From positions 16,307 through 80,198 of the forward strand of contig JAQUVQ010000007.1 in the NCBI GenBank assembly GCA_028693285.1: a DNA stretch of 63,892 nt, read 5' to 3'. This document shows positions 7,477-16,691 of the stretch, piece after piece; position 1 is the first letter of the stretch, and each line of letters starts with the position of its first letter. The stretch comes from Smithellaceae bacterium. GTDB taxonomy: Bacteria; Desulfobacterota; Syntrophia; Syntrophales; Smithellaceae. The notes beneath the pieces were generated by a model. The model saw only the letters and a list, made by a program, of their open reading frames with translations, did no database searches and was not told where the DNA came from. A program made the position numbers and the translations under genes.

Positions 7477-8537
7477 GTTTTTTCCCTCCCACTTCCGGCC
7501 GCAGGCGGATCTTCTTTCGGCAAATGGCTTTTCCTCAGGCATTGATGAAGAAAACGCTCCACGCTCTGTCGGGACAAATCCTCTTTCAGCTCCGTTTTGA
7601 GAACGTCCAGGGGGATTTCCAGGCGCGCGGCGCTGCGGTGTCCGCCTCCCTGTCCGATCTGGCCGCAGGCTTGCTGCGCCATCGCGCCGCAGTCCTGCCG
7701 GTAGCCGTCCCCCCGGAAAATAATGACCAGCCGGTCATCCACGATTCCCGCAACCACCACGTACGACGTGCCGATCACGTGCAGGTAGAAATCCGCCACC
7801 TGCACGCAGACATCCGGACTTTCCACGCGTCCCAGGAAACCGACGCGGCGGCCGCGGAAATGCGTCATGGAATGAAACGCGTAATCGAAATATTTCAAAT
7901 AGCTGTGCGGCGTCTGATTGAGTTCGATCCGGCGGATCAGCCGCAGGTTGGCGTGCCGGGAATGATAGGTGTAGGCGCGAATGTCTTCGGCAATCGTTTC
8001 GCGGTCGAAATTGTCCGTGTCCGTCTTGATGCCGTAAAGCAGCGCGGTGTGAAGGTTGCGGGGAATGCGCACCCGCGCGGCCATCAGGTATTCCGTTAAA
8101 ATCGTCGAGAGCGCGCCGTACGAAGGCCGAATGTCGGCAAGTTCGGCCTGCCAGTCTCCCTCGCGGGGATGGTGATCCATGACGATGTTCGGCGCGCGGG
8201 TCGGCGGGGAATCTCCAAAAAAAGAAGGCTGCGCGTCCACCAGCGCGACGAGCCGGTAGGCGCCGGCATCAACCTGGGCAAGCGGCCGGATATTGAGGCG
8301 CATCGCCTGGGCCAGTTCCCGGTTCTGCTGCCGCCGGATCGGCTCCGTCGAAGCGAAAACCCATCTGGAGAGGCCCTTGGTCCGCAGAAGGATTTCGCGA
8401 AGCGCCATGGCCGAAGCGATTGCGTCCGGATCCGGGCTGCCGTACATCAGCAACAGCAGCGAATCGTCCGAATGCGCAAGCTCAAGAAGCTTTTTGACAT
8501 TCTGCTGCGTTTCCATTTTGAAGGGAAGACGATGCAA
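7473..8537 (-). CDS. DHH-family phosphoesterase
   Basis: A 354-residue protein of the DHH/DHHA1 phosphoesterase superfamily (NrnA/GdpP/RecJ-like fold), a manganese-dependent hydrolase of phosphodiesters such as nanoRNA or cyclic dinucleotides. Visible motifs are SPDPDAIAS (metal-binding, about 34-42), the DHH triad itself (121-123, DHHPREGDW), and a C-terminal GGGHRSAA patch (DHHA1). There are no membrane segments. The first in-frame start is TTG at 8537 with GGAG nine bases upstream, inside the selD end; an ATG at 8516 is the alternative. A cytosolic pApA/oligoribonuclease role would fit the diadenylate cyclase at 12.7 kb, but that is inference. Confidence 0.85.
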   Translation of the reverse strand: MHRLPFKMETQQNVKKLLELAHSDDSLLLLMYGSPDPDAIASAMALREILLRTKGLSRWVFASTEPIRRQQNRELAQAMRLNIRPLAQVDAGAYRLVALVDAQPSFFGDSPPTRAPNIVMDHHPREGDWQAELADIRPSYGALSTILTEYLMAARVRIPRNLHTALLYGIKTDTDNFDRETIAEDIRAYTYHSRHANLRLIRRIELNQTPHSYLKYFDYAFHSMTHFRGRRVGFLGRVESPDVCVQVADFYLHVIGTSYVVVAGIVDDRLVIIFRGDGYRQDCGAMAQQACGQIGQGGGHRSAARLEIPLDVLKTELKEDLSRQSVERFLHQCLRKSHLPKEDPPAAGSGREKT

Positions 8538-8543
8538 GAGGCA

Positions 8544-9596
8544 TTACTCCAAGAGTATTTTCCCCGGATGATCAGCCACGACGTCGCCTGCGACGGCCGC
8601 ATCCGTGATGCCCGCGCGGCGCATGGCCTCCGCGAGCGGCTCGGCCTTCTCGGAAGGCAGGCTGAACAGCAGGCCGCCCGCCGTCTGCGGATCGAAGCAG
8701 ACGTCAAAAATCCAGTCCGGACAGGACGGCGCCTTTTCCACCTGATGAAGGCGGTAGTTCCGGTTGCGGTAAAGACCGCCGGGAAGATAGCCGGTTTCCG
8801 ATAGATCCCGCACGCCCTCCAGAATCGGAATTCGGGCCGCCTCGATCCGCAGGCCGACGTCGCTTCCATCAATCGTTTCGCAGGCGTGCCCCAGGAAACC
8901 GAATCCGGTGATATCCGTGCAGGAATGAATGTCTCCCGCGGAGATCATCAGCTCGGCGGCTTTTTTGTTGAGCGTCGTCATGCAGGCCGTCGCCCGGGCA
9001 ATCAGGTTCTCGCCGGCCGCCCCCGCCTTGATGGCCGTCGATACAATGCCCGTGCCCAGCGGCTTGGTCAGGATGAGCTTGTCGCCGGCACGCGCGCCGC
9101 GGTTGAACAGCACGCGGGCCGGATGAATCGTGCCGGTCACCGCCAGTCCGTATTTGATTTCGTTGTCTTCCACGCTGTGGCCGCCGACCAGGAGCACGCC
9201 GGCTTCGCGCATCTTGTCCAGCCCTCCGCGCAAAACGTCGCGCAGCACCGATTTGTCCATGGTCTTTACGGGAAAACAGACGATGTTCATGGCGGTGAGA
9301 GGAGTGCCGCCCATCGCGTAAATGTCGTTCATGGCATTGACCGCAGCGATCTGGCCGAAGGTGAAGGGGTCATCCACCGTCGGGGTGAAGAAATCCACGG
9401 TCTGCACCAGCGCCAGGTCGTCGGACATTTTATACACGCCCGCGTCTTCCGCATGTTCATACCCGGTCACCAGTTTCGGATCGGAAATGAGCGGCAAATC
9501 GCTGAGAATGTCGGACAGGTCCCCCGGACCGATCTTGCAGGCTCAACCCGCGCTTTGGACGGTTTCCGTCAGACGAACGGTCTTTTTTTCTTCCAT
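8544..9596 (-). CDS. selD: selenide, water dikinase, selenocysteine-containing
   Basis: SelD makes selenophosphate from selenide and ATP, the selenium donor for selenocysteine and selenouridine. The reading frame from ATG 9594-9596 is interrupted by one in-frame TGA at 9543-9545, exactly at the catalytic position: the product reads TETVQSAG-U-ACKIGPGD, with Sec at residue 18 and the conserved Lys at 21. Reading through gives a full-length protein of about 350 residues, whereas calling the downstream ATG (9497) loses the active site. The rest matches SelD: VQTVDFFTP, NAMNDIYAMGGTP, GGHSVED, DITGFGFLGH and DPQTAGGLL. A short hairpin follows the UGA, as required in bacteria. Confidence 0.93.
9518..9530 (-). 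promoter_or_regulatory. putative bacterial SECIS hairpin in selD
   Basis: On the coding strand GGTCC-GGG-GGACC forms a tight G-rich-loop hairpin beginning 12 bases after the UGA at 9543-9545. Size, position and loop fit bacterial selenocysteine insertion elements read by SelB. Confidence 0.65.
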
Positions 9597-9799
9597 GATG
9601 TTCCAATCCAAAAAGAATTTGCGCCTCACGGCGTTTGGTTTTTTAACATAGAAGCGCCGATTTTCCAAACGGAATTCAGACGCTTTTCACGTCCGCCCCG
9701 GCGGGGCATTGAAGGACGGCGGACAGAGAGGATTGTTTTTTTGTTGATTTATTGGCGTCATTCAGATTATAGGAGGCCAGTTCACAAAGGATACCGGGC

Positions 9800-11185
9800 A
9801 TGCCCATTCGCTACTACAGCACCAATCGCCGCGTTCAACAGGCTTCCGGCATTACGCCCTTTGCCGAAAGCGTATCTTTCCGGGAAGCGTTGCTGGCCGG
9901 ACAGGCGCCGGATGAGGGCCTGTTTGTTCCCGACGCCATTCCGCAGCTTTCCATGAAGGATATTATTGCGCTTCGCGACCGGCCCTATTGGGAGGCGGCG
10001 CTGCTGGTCGCCCGGGCGTTTCTCTCCGATGAGTTTTCACCCGAAGTCCTCGATGCAATCGTGAAGGATGCGTATAATTTCCCCGTCCCGCTGGAAGCGG
10101 TGTATCCCCGCGCCTTCATTCTTCGGCTGGACCAGGGCCCCACGGCGTCCTTCAAGGATTTCGCCGCCCGAATGATGGCCCGGCTCATGAGCCACTGCCG
10201 GCCTGAAGGGGAAAGGCTCAACATTCTGGTGGCGACGTCCGGCGACACGGGAAGCGCCGTCGGAGAAGCCTACAAGGGCGTTGACGGCATCGACGTAACC
10301 ATCCTGTACCCGGCGGACGAAGTGAGCCTGATGCAGAAAAAACAGCTCGACACCATCGGCGGCAACGTGCGGGCCATGTGCGTGGACGGAAAGTTCGACG
10401 ACTGCCAGAACCTGGTCAAAGAGGCGTTTGCCGACAAAGACCTGGCAAGGTTTAATCTGTCGTCGGCCAACTCGATCAACTTCGGGCGCATTCTGCCGCA
10501 GATCGTTTACTACGTCTACGCCTACGCCCAACTGGCCGGCGCCGGCGAGGAAGCGGTGGTCTCCGTCCCTTCAGGCAATTTCGGAAACGCCCTGGGCTGC
10601 GAATACGCCCGCCGCATGGGATTGCCGGTGGCAAAACTGATCATGCCCACCAATGAAAACGATGAATTTCCCGCTTTTCTGGAAACCGGAATCTACACGA
10701 AAGTGTCGCCGTCGCGCGCCTGCATTTCCAACGCCATGAACGTGGGGCATCCCAGCAACCTGGCGCGATTCTTTGAATTGTACGGCGGCACCGTGGACCG
10801 CACGGGAATGGTTCACCGCTATCCCGACCTGGAGGAAATGCGGCGGCGCATTTTTTCCGTGAGCATCAGCGACGGCCAGACCCGGCAAACCATCATGAGC
10901 GTTTATGAGCGCTACCGCGTGGTGCTGGAGCAGCATGGTGCGGTCGGCTGGGCGGGGCTTGCGGCCTACCAGAAACAAACCGGCGACACAAGGCTCGCCG
11001 TCTGTCTGGAAACCGCCCATCCGGCAAAGTTCCCCGACGAAATCAAAAACCTGCTGGGCATCGATCCCGAACCGCCGGAAAGCATGAAGGGCCTGGCGGG
11101 GAGGGAGGGAAGCGCCATCAACCTGTCCCGGGATTTTGCCTCCTTCAAAACGTACCTGCGGACGCATCTGAAAATCAAAAAATAA
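9800..11185 (+). CDS. thrC: threonine synthase
   Basis: Threonine synthase converts O-phosphohomoserine to threonine with pyridoxal phosphate, the last step of threonine synthesis. The 461-residue protein has the N-terminal family motif (FREALLAGQAPDEGLFVP), the PLP lysine in TASFKDFA (Lys119) and the phosphate-binding TSGDTGSA near 146-153, followed by SSANSINFGRILPQ and GNFGNALG. The length agrees with the proteobacterial long form. An AGGAGG-like site (TAGGAGGCC) lies upstream but rather far from the ATG, so initiation may be weak. It is divergent from selD. Confidence 0.95.
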   Translation: MPIRYYSTNRRVQQASGITPFAESVSFREALLAGQAPDEGLFVPDAIPQLSMKDIIALRDRPYWEAALLVARAFLSDEFSPEVLDAIVKDAYNFPVPLEAVYPRAFILRLDQGPTASFKDFAARMMARLMSHCRPEGERLNILVATSGDTGSAVGEAYKGVDGIDVTILYPADEVSLMQKKQLDTIGGNVRAMCVDGKFDDCQNLVKEAFADKDLARFNLSSANSINFGRILPQIVYYVYAYAQLAGAGEEAVVSVPSGNFGNALGCEYARRMGLPVAKLIMPTNENDEFPAFLETGIYTKVSPSRACISNAMNVGHPSNLARFFELYGGTVDRTGMVHRYPDLEEMRRRIFSVSISDGQTRQTIMSVYERYRVVLEQHGAVGWAGLAAYQKQTGDTRLAVCLETAHPAKFPDEIKNLLGIDPEPPESMKGLAGREGSAINLSRDFASFKTYLRTHLKIKK

Positions 11186-11220
11186 AAACCGGGCGGCCGA
11201 CCGGCGGACCCCGGCAAACC

Positions 11221-11991
11221 GTGTGGCAACGGATGAAAACACAGGCAACACCTCCAAAATACCAACAGACGACGGGACAGGATTTTTCTTCCGGAGACCT
11301 GATTGTTGAAGCCGGCCTCTTATTTCTGGGCGCGCCTTACCGGGAAAACACGCTCGATGGGCCGGGCCGTGAAAGGCTCATCGTCGATCTTCGCGCGTTT
11401 GACTGCACGACCTTTGTGGAAACCGTGCTGGCGCTGGTCCGGTCCGCTTCGTCCGGAAAGTTTCGCGCGGCGGAATTCCGAAGAAACCTTCAGCGCATAC
11501 GCTACCGCGGGGGAAAAATCGACGGCTACGCTTCCCGCCTTCACTACTTTACGGACTGGCTTGCCGACAATCAGAAAAAAAAGGTGCTTCGGGACGTTTC
11601 GCGCATTCTGGGCGGCGTACATGCGCGCAAAAAAATCGATTTCATGACCGCCCACCGCGAACGCTACGCCTCGCTGAAGCGCGAAAGCCAGGCGAAAAAA
11701 ATGCGGCAGACGGAACGCAGGCTCTCGCGCAGGCCGTTTTACATGATCGGCAAAGAACGGGCATCCCAAATCCAGAACGGCATTCAGCCGGGAGACATCA
11801 TCGCCTTCACGACAAGCCAGGAAGGGCTGGACGTGGCGCATGTCGGGTTTGCCATCCGTGAGCGGGGCCGCCTGCGCCTGCTGCACGCCTCCAGCCGGGA
11901 AGGCGCCGTGGCAATAACCGCCGGAACGCTTCCGGCTTATCTGAAGAGCCGAAGTAATTTCACCGGCATTCTGGTCGCCCGAATGATCTAG
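11221..11991 (+). CDS. DUF1460 (amidase-like, NlpC/P60-related) protein
   Basis: A 256-residue protein of the DUF1460 family, whose members resemble papain-like cell-wall amidases. The putative catalytic Cys is in FDCTTFVET (Cys62) and a His lies in DVAHVGFAI (about 207), the usual order for NlpC/P60-like enzymes. The GDIIAFTTS block just before the His is also typical. No convincing signal peptide is seen, so its place of action is unclear. The start is either GTG 11221 or ATG 11233; neither has a good ribosome binding site. It follows thrC by about 35 bases and may be co-transcribed. Confidence 0.85.
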   Translation: MWQRMKTQATPPKYQQTTGQDFSSGDLIVEAGLLFLGAPYRENTLDGPGRERLIVDLRAFDCTTFVETVLALVRSASSGKFRAAEFRRNLQRIRYRGGKIDGYASRLHYFTDWLADNQKKKVLRDVSRILGGVHARKKIDFMTAHRERYASLKRESQAKKMRQTERRLSRRPFYMIGKERASQIQNGIQPGDIIAFTTSQEGLDVAHVGFAIRERGRLRLLHASSREGAVAITAGTLPAYLKSRSNFTGILVARMI

Positions 11992-12106
11992 CAAGCGGGA
12001 AAATCATCACGCGCCGCCCTGTTTTATCGTGCATTTTCACCTTTATTTTTGAGCGCACATATATTAAGATGAAGACAAACCAAACAAGGAAAATCAGGAG
12101 GCGACT

Positions 12107-12544
12107 ATGAACTATGTCAGGGATATTCTCAAGACGAAGGACGGCAGGATTCAGACGATTTCTCCCAAGGCAACCGTATATGAAGCCCTGGAAAAAATGA
12201 GCGAGAAGGAAATCGGCGCTCTGGTGGTCATGGAAAACAAGAAGGTGGTGGGCATCTTTTCGGAAAGAGATTATGCCAGAAAAATCATCCTTCAGGGAAA
12301 AACATCCAAGAAGACCCTGGTCAAGGAAGCCATGTCTTCCCATTTGTTCTCCGTCACCCCGGACACCACCGTGGAAGACGCGATGGTTCTGATGACGGGA
12401 AAGCATATCCGCCATTTGCCCGTTTTTGAAAAATCCAAATTTGTCGGCATCATTTCCATCGGCGACGTCCTGAAGCTGATCATCTCCAACAAGGATTTCC
12501 TCATCAATCAGCTCAGCGACTACATCGCCGGAAAATACTACTAA
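12107..12544 (+). CDS. tandem CBS-domain protein
   Basis: A 145-residue protein made almost entirely of two CBS domains (about 15-65 and 80-135), a Bateman module that binds adenine nucleotides or S-adenosylmethionine and usually controls a partner enzyme or channel. Typical motifs are GALVVMENKKVVGIFSERD and RHLPVFEKSKFVGIISIGDVL. A strong AGGAGG precedes the ATG. It stands alone, flanked by a long hairpin and a terminator, so it is monocistronic and may act on a target encoded elsewhere. Stand-alone CBS pairs like this are common in this group of bacteria. Confidence 0.92.
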   Translation: MNYVRDILKTKDGRIQTISPKATVYEALEKMSEKEIGALVVMENKKVVGIFSERDYARKIILQGKTSKKTLVKEAMSSHLFSVTPDTTVEDAMVLMTGKHIRHLPVFEKSKFVGIISIGDVLKLIISNKDFLINQLSDYIAGKYY

Positions 12545-12553
12545 AGGCGAAGC

Positions 12554-12598
12554 CCTTTTCCCGAAGACGGCATTTGCCGACGACGCTTCGGGAAAAGG
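12554..12598. repeat. long perfect-stem hairpin after the CBS gene
   Basis: CCTTTTCCCGAAG (12554-12566) pairs perfectly with CTTCGGGAAAAGG (12586-12598), and the loop holds a second small stem CGGCA-TT-TGCCG. It starts 9 bases after the stop codon and is separate from the terminator at 12626. It could be an RNA 3' stability element or a dispersed repeat. Confidence 0.6.
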
Positions 12599-12625
12599 AG
12601 TTTCTCGCGGTTTGCCCCGCCCATT

Positions 12626-12655
12626 CGCCTCCCCTTTTCGGGGAGGCGTTTTTTT
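12626..12655 (+). terminator. Rho-independent terminator after the CBS gene
   Basis: CGCCTCCCC and GGGGAGGCG form a nine-bp GC-rich stem around TTTTC, followed by seven T residues. Confidence 0.9.
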
Positions 12656-12732
12656 GCCTTGATCCTTGACATCCGTCATCAAATGCCGCTATACACAGCC
12701 AGTCATTTTTCTCGAACTGGAAACGTGCCGCC

Positions 12733-14184
12733 ATGGATTTGATCAGCACCGCCGCGTCCGTCGTCAAAAACATACGGGTTCAGGACATTCTGGACATGGC
12801 GATCATCGCCGGGATGATTTTCGCCCTGCTGATGTGGTTCAAAACCAGGGCGTCGCGCTTTGTCCTGATCGGCGTTTTGCTGTTGGGCGGCGTTTACCTG
12901 GCCGCCCGGTTTTTTCAGCTTTATCTCACCGTGATTGTGCTTCAGGGATTTTTCGCCATTTTGCTGTTTGTGCTGGTGGTGATTTTCCAGGAAGACCTGC
13001 GCGGCTTTTTTGAGCGCATCGCCATGCTGGGCCAGCTTCGCAAACAGGCGCCGCCCCTGTCCAGGCTGGAAAAAACCGCGAACATCATCGCGGAGACGGC
13101 GGGGAATCTCGCCAAAAAGCGCGTCGGCGCCCTGATGGTCATCCAGGGAAACGATCCGCTGGACCGCCATTTGACCGGCGGCATTCCCTTAAACGGCGCC
13201 GCGAGCGAGCCGCTTCTGGAGAGCCTTTTCGATCCTCATTCTCCGGGCCACGACGGGGCGGTCATCCTCAAGGAAGACCGCGTAACCCTGTTCGGCTGTC
13301 ATCTGCCCCTGTCCGTCAATACCGCGCGGCCCGGAAACATGGGGCTACGCCACACGGCCGCGCTGGGGCTCACGGAACGATCGGATGCCCTGTGTGTTGT
13401 CGTGTCCGAAGAGCGCGGCAGCATCTCCGTCTCCGAGGGGGAGTCGCTTTCCGTCATCCCCGGCGCCTCGACGCTCCACGAGGTTCTGGAAAAATACTAC
13501 GCGAAGTACCGGCCCGCGCCGCAAAAAAGACCTCTTCGGGCCTGGCTCAGCGAAAACACAAAGGAAAAATTGATTGCCGTCGGCCTGGCCTTTGTCTTGT
13601 GGGCCACGTTCGGCTATCAGCGGGACACGGTGCGCCGTGACTTTTACGTTCCCCTCGAATACAAAAATATGCCGGCCAGATGGCATTTCAGCGAACCTCC
13701 GGTGAAGGAGGTCAAGGTAACGCTGCAGGGACCCGAACAGGCCTTCCGGCTGATGAATGCAGATTCGCTGAAGCTTTCGCTGGATCTGTCGGCGCTGGCT
13801 CAGAAAAAACTGGAATTTTCCCTGAACCGGGACATGGTGAACGCTCCGCCGGGTTTGTCGATTGCCGAGATCAGCCCCTCCAAAATCCGGATTTACGCGG
13901 CCCGGCAGGTGGCTGCGCATCTACCGGTCCACGTTGCGACCGTCAACGAGCCGCCGGATGACCTGGCCCTGCAGAAAATATCCGTGCGGCCGGCCGCGCT
14001 GAGCGTGATGCTGGACCCCAAGATCAATCCCGGCGGCCTTCGGCTGGAAACGGAGACCCTCGATCTGCAAAACATAACTTCCACCGGGACTTTCACGCTG
14101 AAAGTCAAGCCGTTGTCCGGCGCTTTTTTCCCGGACGGAAAATCCCCGCAGGTCCGGGTCACCGTCCGCGTCAGGAAAAAATAA
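12733..14184 (+). CDS. diadenylate cyclase CdaA fused to its YbbR/CdaR regulator
   Basis: A 483-residue membrane protein joining two proteins usually encoded by adjacent genes. Residues 1-85 hold three transmembrane helices. Residues about 110-255 are a DAC domain that condenses two ATP into c-di-AMP: HDGAVI with the DGA motif (174-176), and the second motif at 206-208 reading RHT instead of the usual RHR. A further helix (about 278-293) leads to residues 300-483, which match YbbR repeats of CdaR, the extracytoplasmic regulator of CdaA in Firmicutes. The fusion fits the known CdaA-CdaR complex. Whether the RHT change affects catalysis is unknown. It overlaps nothing, and corA follows 12 bases later. 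Confidence 0.88.
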   Translation: MDLISTAASVVKNIRVQDILDMAIIAGMIFALLMWFKTRASRFVLIGVLLLGGVYLAARFFQLYLTVIVLQGFFAILLFVLVVIFQEDLRGFFERIAMLGQLRKQAPPLSRLEKTANIIAETAGNLAKKRVGALMVIQGNDPLDRHLTGGIPLNGAASEPLLESLFDPHSPGHDGAVILKEDRVTLFGCHLPLSVNTARPGNMGLRHTAALGLTERSDALCVVVSEERGSISVSEGESLSVIPGASTLHEVLEKYYAKYRPAPQKRPLRAWLSENTKEKLIAVGLAFVLWATFGYQRDTVRRDFYVPLEYKNMPARWHFSEPPVKEVKVTLQGPEQAFRLMNADSLKLSLDLSALAQKKLEFSLNRDMVNAPPGLSIAEISPSKIRIYAARQVAAHLPVHVATVNEPPDDLALQKISVRPAALSVMLDPKINPGGLRLETETLDLQNITSTGTFTLKVKPLSGAFFPDGKSPQVRVTVRVRKK

Positions 14185-14196
14185 GGAGCCAGCGCC

Positions 14197-15258
14197 ATGA
14201 CCATCGCCGTGAAAAAGAGATCGAAAAAAGCCGGGTTGAGCCCCGGAGCCCTGATCCATATCGGCCGCGACTATGAGGATTCATCCGGCATCCGGCTGAT
14301 GCGCTACGACGAAGCCACGCTGGAGGAGAAGGAAATCTTCTCGCCTACGGAACTGGCCGCGGAAAAGAAAAAACCGGGCGTCCTCTGGGTCCACGTCGAC
14401 GGCCTGAAGGATATACGGCGTCTGGAGAACATCGGCCGCGTGTTCGGCCTTCATCCCCTGATCCTGGAAGACATTCTCAGCACCGACCAGCGGCCGAAGG
14501 CGGAAGACTTCACGGATTATATTTTCATCGTTTTAAAAAACATCCAGCCTGACGCCGGCCCGGCCCTGCACGCGGAGCAGATCAGCATCCTGCTGGGCCA
14601 GAATTTCGTTTTGTCCTTTCAGGAAAAAGCGGGAACGCTGTTCGATCCCATCCGTGAAAGAATCCGCGCCGACAAGGGACGAATCCGCAAGGCAGGGGCG
14701 GATTACCTGGCGCATCACCTGATGGACGCAGTCGTCGATCAGTATTTTGCCGTGCTGGAGGACATCGACGACAAAATTGAACTCCTGGAAGATGACCTCG
14801 TCAGGAAAACCACGCCCGACAAACTGCAGTCGATCCACCTGCTGAAAAGAGAGCTGATTTTGCTGCGCAAGTCGCTCTGGCCGCTTCGGGAGGCCATCGG
14901 TCTCTTGCAGCGGGCTGATTCCCCGCTCATTGCCGATTCGGACCTGATTTATTTCAAGGACATTTCCGACCACATTATCGCCGTCATCGACACGGTGGAC
15001 ACCTTCCGGGACATGCTGGCCGGCATGCTGGACGTCTACCTGTCCTCCGCCAGCATGCGGATGAACCAGGTCATGAAGGTGCTGACCATTATCGCGACCA
15101 TTTTCATGCCTTTGACTTTTCTGGCGGGCATCTACGGCATGAATTTCGCCAATATGCCGGAGCTTGGCTGGCGATGGGGCTACTTTGCCGTCCTGGGCGT
15201 CATGTTGACGATCGCCCTGGGAATGCTTATGTTGTTCCGCAGGAAAAAATGGATTTGA
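14197..15258 (+). CDS. corA: CorA-type magnesium/cobalt transporter
   Basis: A CorA family divalent-cation channel of the inner membrane, 353 residues. A large cytoplasmic N-terminal domain (with WVHVDGLKD and FGLHPLILEDIL) and a long stalk helix precede two C-terminal transmembrane helices joined by the selectivity motif YGMNF. The C-terminus ends with basic RRKKWI, as in the family. It lies 12 bases after the c-di-AMP synthase with GGAG in the gap, so it is probably co-transcribed. c-di-AMP commonly controls ion transport, so the pairing is suggestive but not proof of a regulatory link. Confidence 0.94.
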   Translation: MTIAVKKRSKKAGLSPGALIHIGRDYEDSSGIRLMRYDEATLEEKEIFSPTELAAEKKKPGVLWVHVDGLKDIRRLENIGRVFGLHPLILEDILSTDQRPKAEDFTDYIFIVLKNIQPDAGPALHAEQISILLGQNFVLSFQEKAGTLFDPIRERIRADKGRIRKAGADYLAHHLMDAVVDQYFAVLEDIDDKIELLEDDLVRKTTPDKLQSIHLLKRELILLRKSLWPLREAIGLLQRADSPLIADSDLIYFKDISDHIIAVIDTVDTFRDMLAGMLDVYLSSASMRMNQVMKVLTIIATIFMPLTFLAGIYGMNFANMPELGWRWGYFAVLGVMLTIALGMLMLFRRKKWI

Positions 15259-15339
15259 AACATCGCCAAAAAGGTTGCATTAGCCGTTAAAATATGTTCA
15301 GTTTTGCACGGTCATCATATTCTTTCAGGAGGAAGCCCT

Positions 15340-15822
15340 ATGCAGGTATTCGCAGCAAGCGACATCGTCGAAGTGGCGATTAGAATTGAGGAAAATGGAA
15401 TCAATTTTTACAAATTCGCCGAACAGATCGCCAAGCAGGAAGACGCCAAAAAGCTCTTTTCCCAGCTCGCGCAGGCGGAGGCCGCCCACAAACGCACGTT
15501 TGAAAAGTTTTTCGCCGCCATGGAAAAATTCAATCCCCCGGAGCAGTATGCCGGAGAGTACAGCGCCTATCTGCGCAACTATGTGGACAACAACCTGATC
15601 TTTACCAAAGAAATCATGGACCGGCAGCTTGCGAAAGTGACGGACACGGTGGGGGCCTTTGAATTTGCCATGCAGCGCGAACTGGATTCGGTCCTGTACT
15701 ACCATGAAATCAAAAACCTGGTTCCGGCGGCCCAGCATGAAGCCATCGACAAAATCATTGAAGAGGAAAGACGGCACTACACCATGCTGTGCGACATGAA
15801 AAAACGCTACGAAAACCGATAG
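15340..15822 (+). CDS. ferritin-like (rubrerythrin-type) diiron protein
   Basis: A 160-residue four-helix ferritin-like protein. Metal-ligand patterns are visible: E in RIEENGINFY, E-x-x-H in AEAAHKRTFEKF, E in FAMQRELDSVLYYHE, and EEERRHYTML near the end. No C-terminal rubredoxin domain is present. Such proteins usually act in peroxide reduction or iron handling in anaerobes. The start at 15340 follows AGGAGG. An in-frame start 36 bases upstream lacks a ribosome binding site and is not preferred. Standing alone, it is probably stress-responsive, although no operator is recognised. Confidence 0.87.
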   Translation: MQVFAASDIVEVAIRIEENGINFYKFAEQIAKQEDAKKLFSQLAQAEAAHKRTFEKFFAAMEKFNPPEQYAGEYSAYLRNYVDNNLIFTKEIMDRQLAKVTDTVGAFEFAMQRELDSVLYYHEIKNLVPAAQHEAIDKIIEEERRHYTMLCDMKKRYENR

Positions 15823-15908
15823 CGAAAACGCCCGTACGGGTTCGGACCCAGGCCCTATTCAGCCGTTCGATCAACTGATGCTCCGAATTTTGATTTGGAA
15901 AGAAAACG

Positions 15909-16652
15909 GTGAATAAAATACTGCGTATTTTGTATCAACCCTACAAATGGTTGATCTTTGCTCCGTATCTGGCTGTTTCCACACTGTTTTTCGGATCTCT
16001 GACGGTGGTGCTGGCCGTTGTCACGAATCCCCGGATCACCAGCTTCATCTGCGGAACGATCTGGGCCCGCCTCAACGGCTATCTCACGCCCATCCGGGTG
16101 AAGGTCACGGGAAGAGAGAACATCGACCAAACGCAGTCCTACGTCATCGTCGCGAACCACCAGAGCCAGTATGACATCTTTGTCCTGTACGGCTGGCTGG
16201 GAATTGATTTCAAATGGGTGATGAAGCAGGAGTTGAGAAAAGTGCCCGGCATCGGGATCGGCTGCGAAAAAGTCGGGCACATTTTCATCGACCGGTCCAA
16301 TCATGAAAAGGCCCTTGCCTCGCTGCGGGCGGCGAAAGAAAAGATCGTCAACGGCACGTCGGTGATCTTTTTCCCGGAGGGCACCCGAAGCAGGGACGGC
16401 TCGCTGGGCGTCTTTAAAAAAGGGGCCTTCAAGATGGCCGTGGATCTCCGCCTGCCGATCCTGCCCATCACCATCGTCGGCACGCGCGATATTCTGCCCA
16501 CGGACTCCGTCGATCTCTTTCCCGGGCGGGCGCGCATGATCATCCACAAGCCCATCGACACCGGCGGCTACAAGGATGACAACCTGGACGAACTGGTGGA
16601 CCGGGCGCGCGGCATTATCGGATCGGGGCTTTGGAAAGGGACGCCCGAATAA
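15909..16652 (+). CDS. plsC: 1-acyl-sn-glycerol-3-phosphate acyltransferase
   Basis: PlsC adds the second acyl chain to lysophosphatidic acid to give phosphatidic acid. The 247-residue protein has an N-terminal membrane segment (about 16-38) and the acyltransferase motifs NHQSQYD (83-89, NHxxxxD), GHIFIDRS (motif II) and FPEGTRS (155-161, motif III), then a LPILPITIVGT block. The length and order match the family. It is monocistronic and convergent with the response-regulator gene, with only 39 bases between the stops. Confidence 0.94.
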   Translation: MNKILRILYQPYKWLIFAPYLAVSTLFFGSLTVVLAVVTNPRITSFICGTIWARLNGYLTPIRVKVTGRENIDQTQSYVIVANHQSQYDIFVLYGWLGIDFKWVMKQELRKVPGIGIGCEKVGHIFIDRSNHEKALASLRAAKEKIVNGTSVIFFPEGTRSRDGSLGVFKKGAFKMAVDLRLPILPITIVGTRDILPTDSVDLFPGRARMIIHKPIDTGGYKDDNLDELVDRARGIIGSGLWKGTPE

Positions 16653-16691
16653 CACTCTGCATCCGTCGGCCGGCGCGGCCCGCGGGCCCTC

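Noticed and set aside
9620..9645. Small GCGCC/GGCG hairpin before a T-rich run between selD and thrC
   Set aside because: There is no upstream plus-strand gene to terminate and the stem is only four or five pairs.
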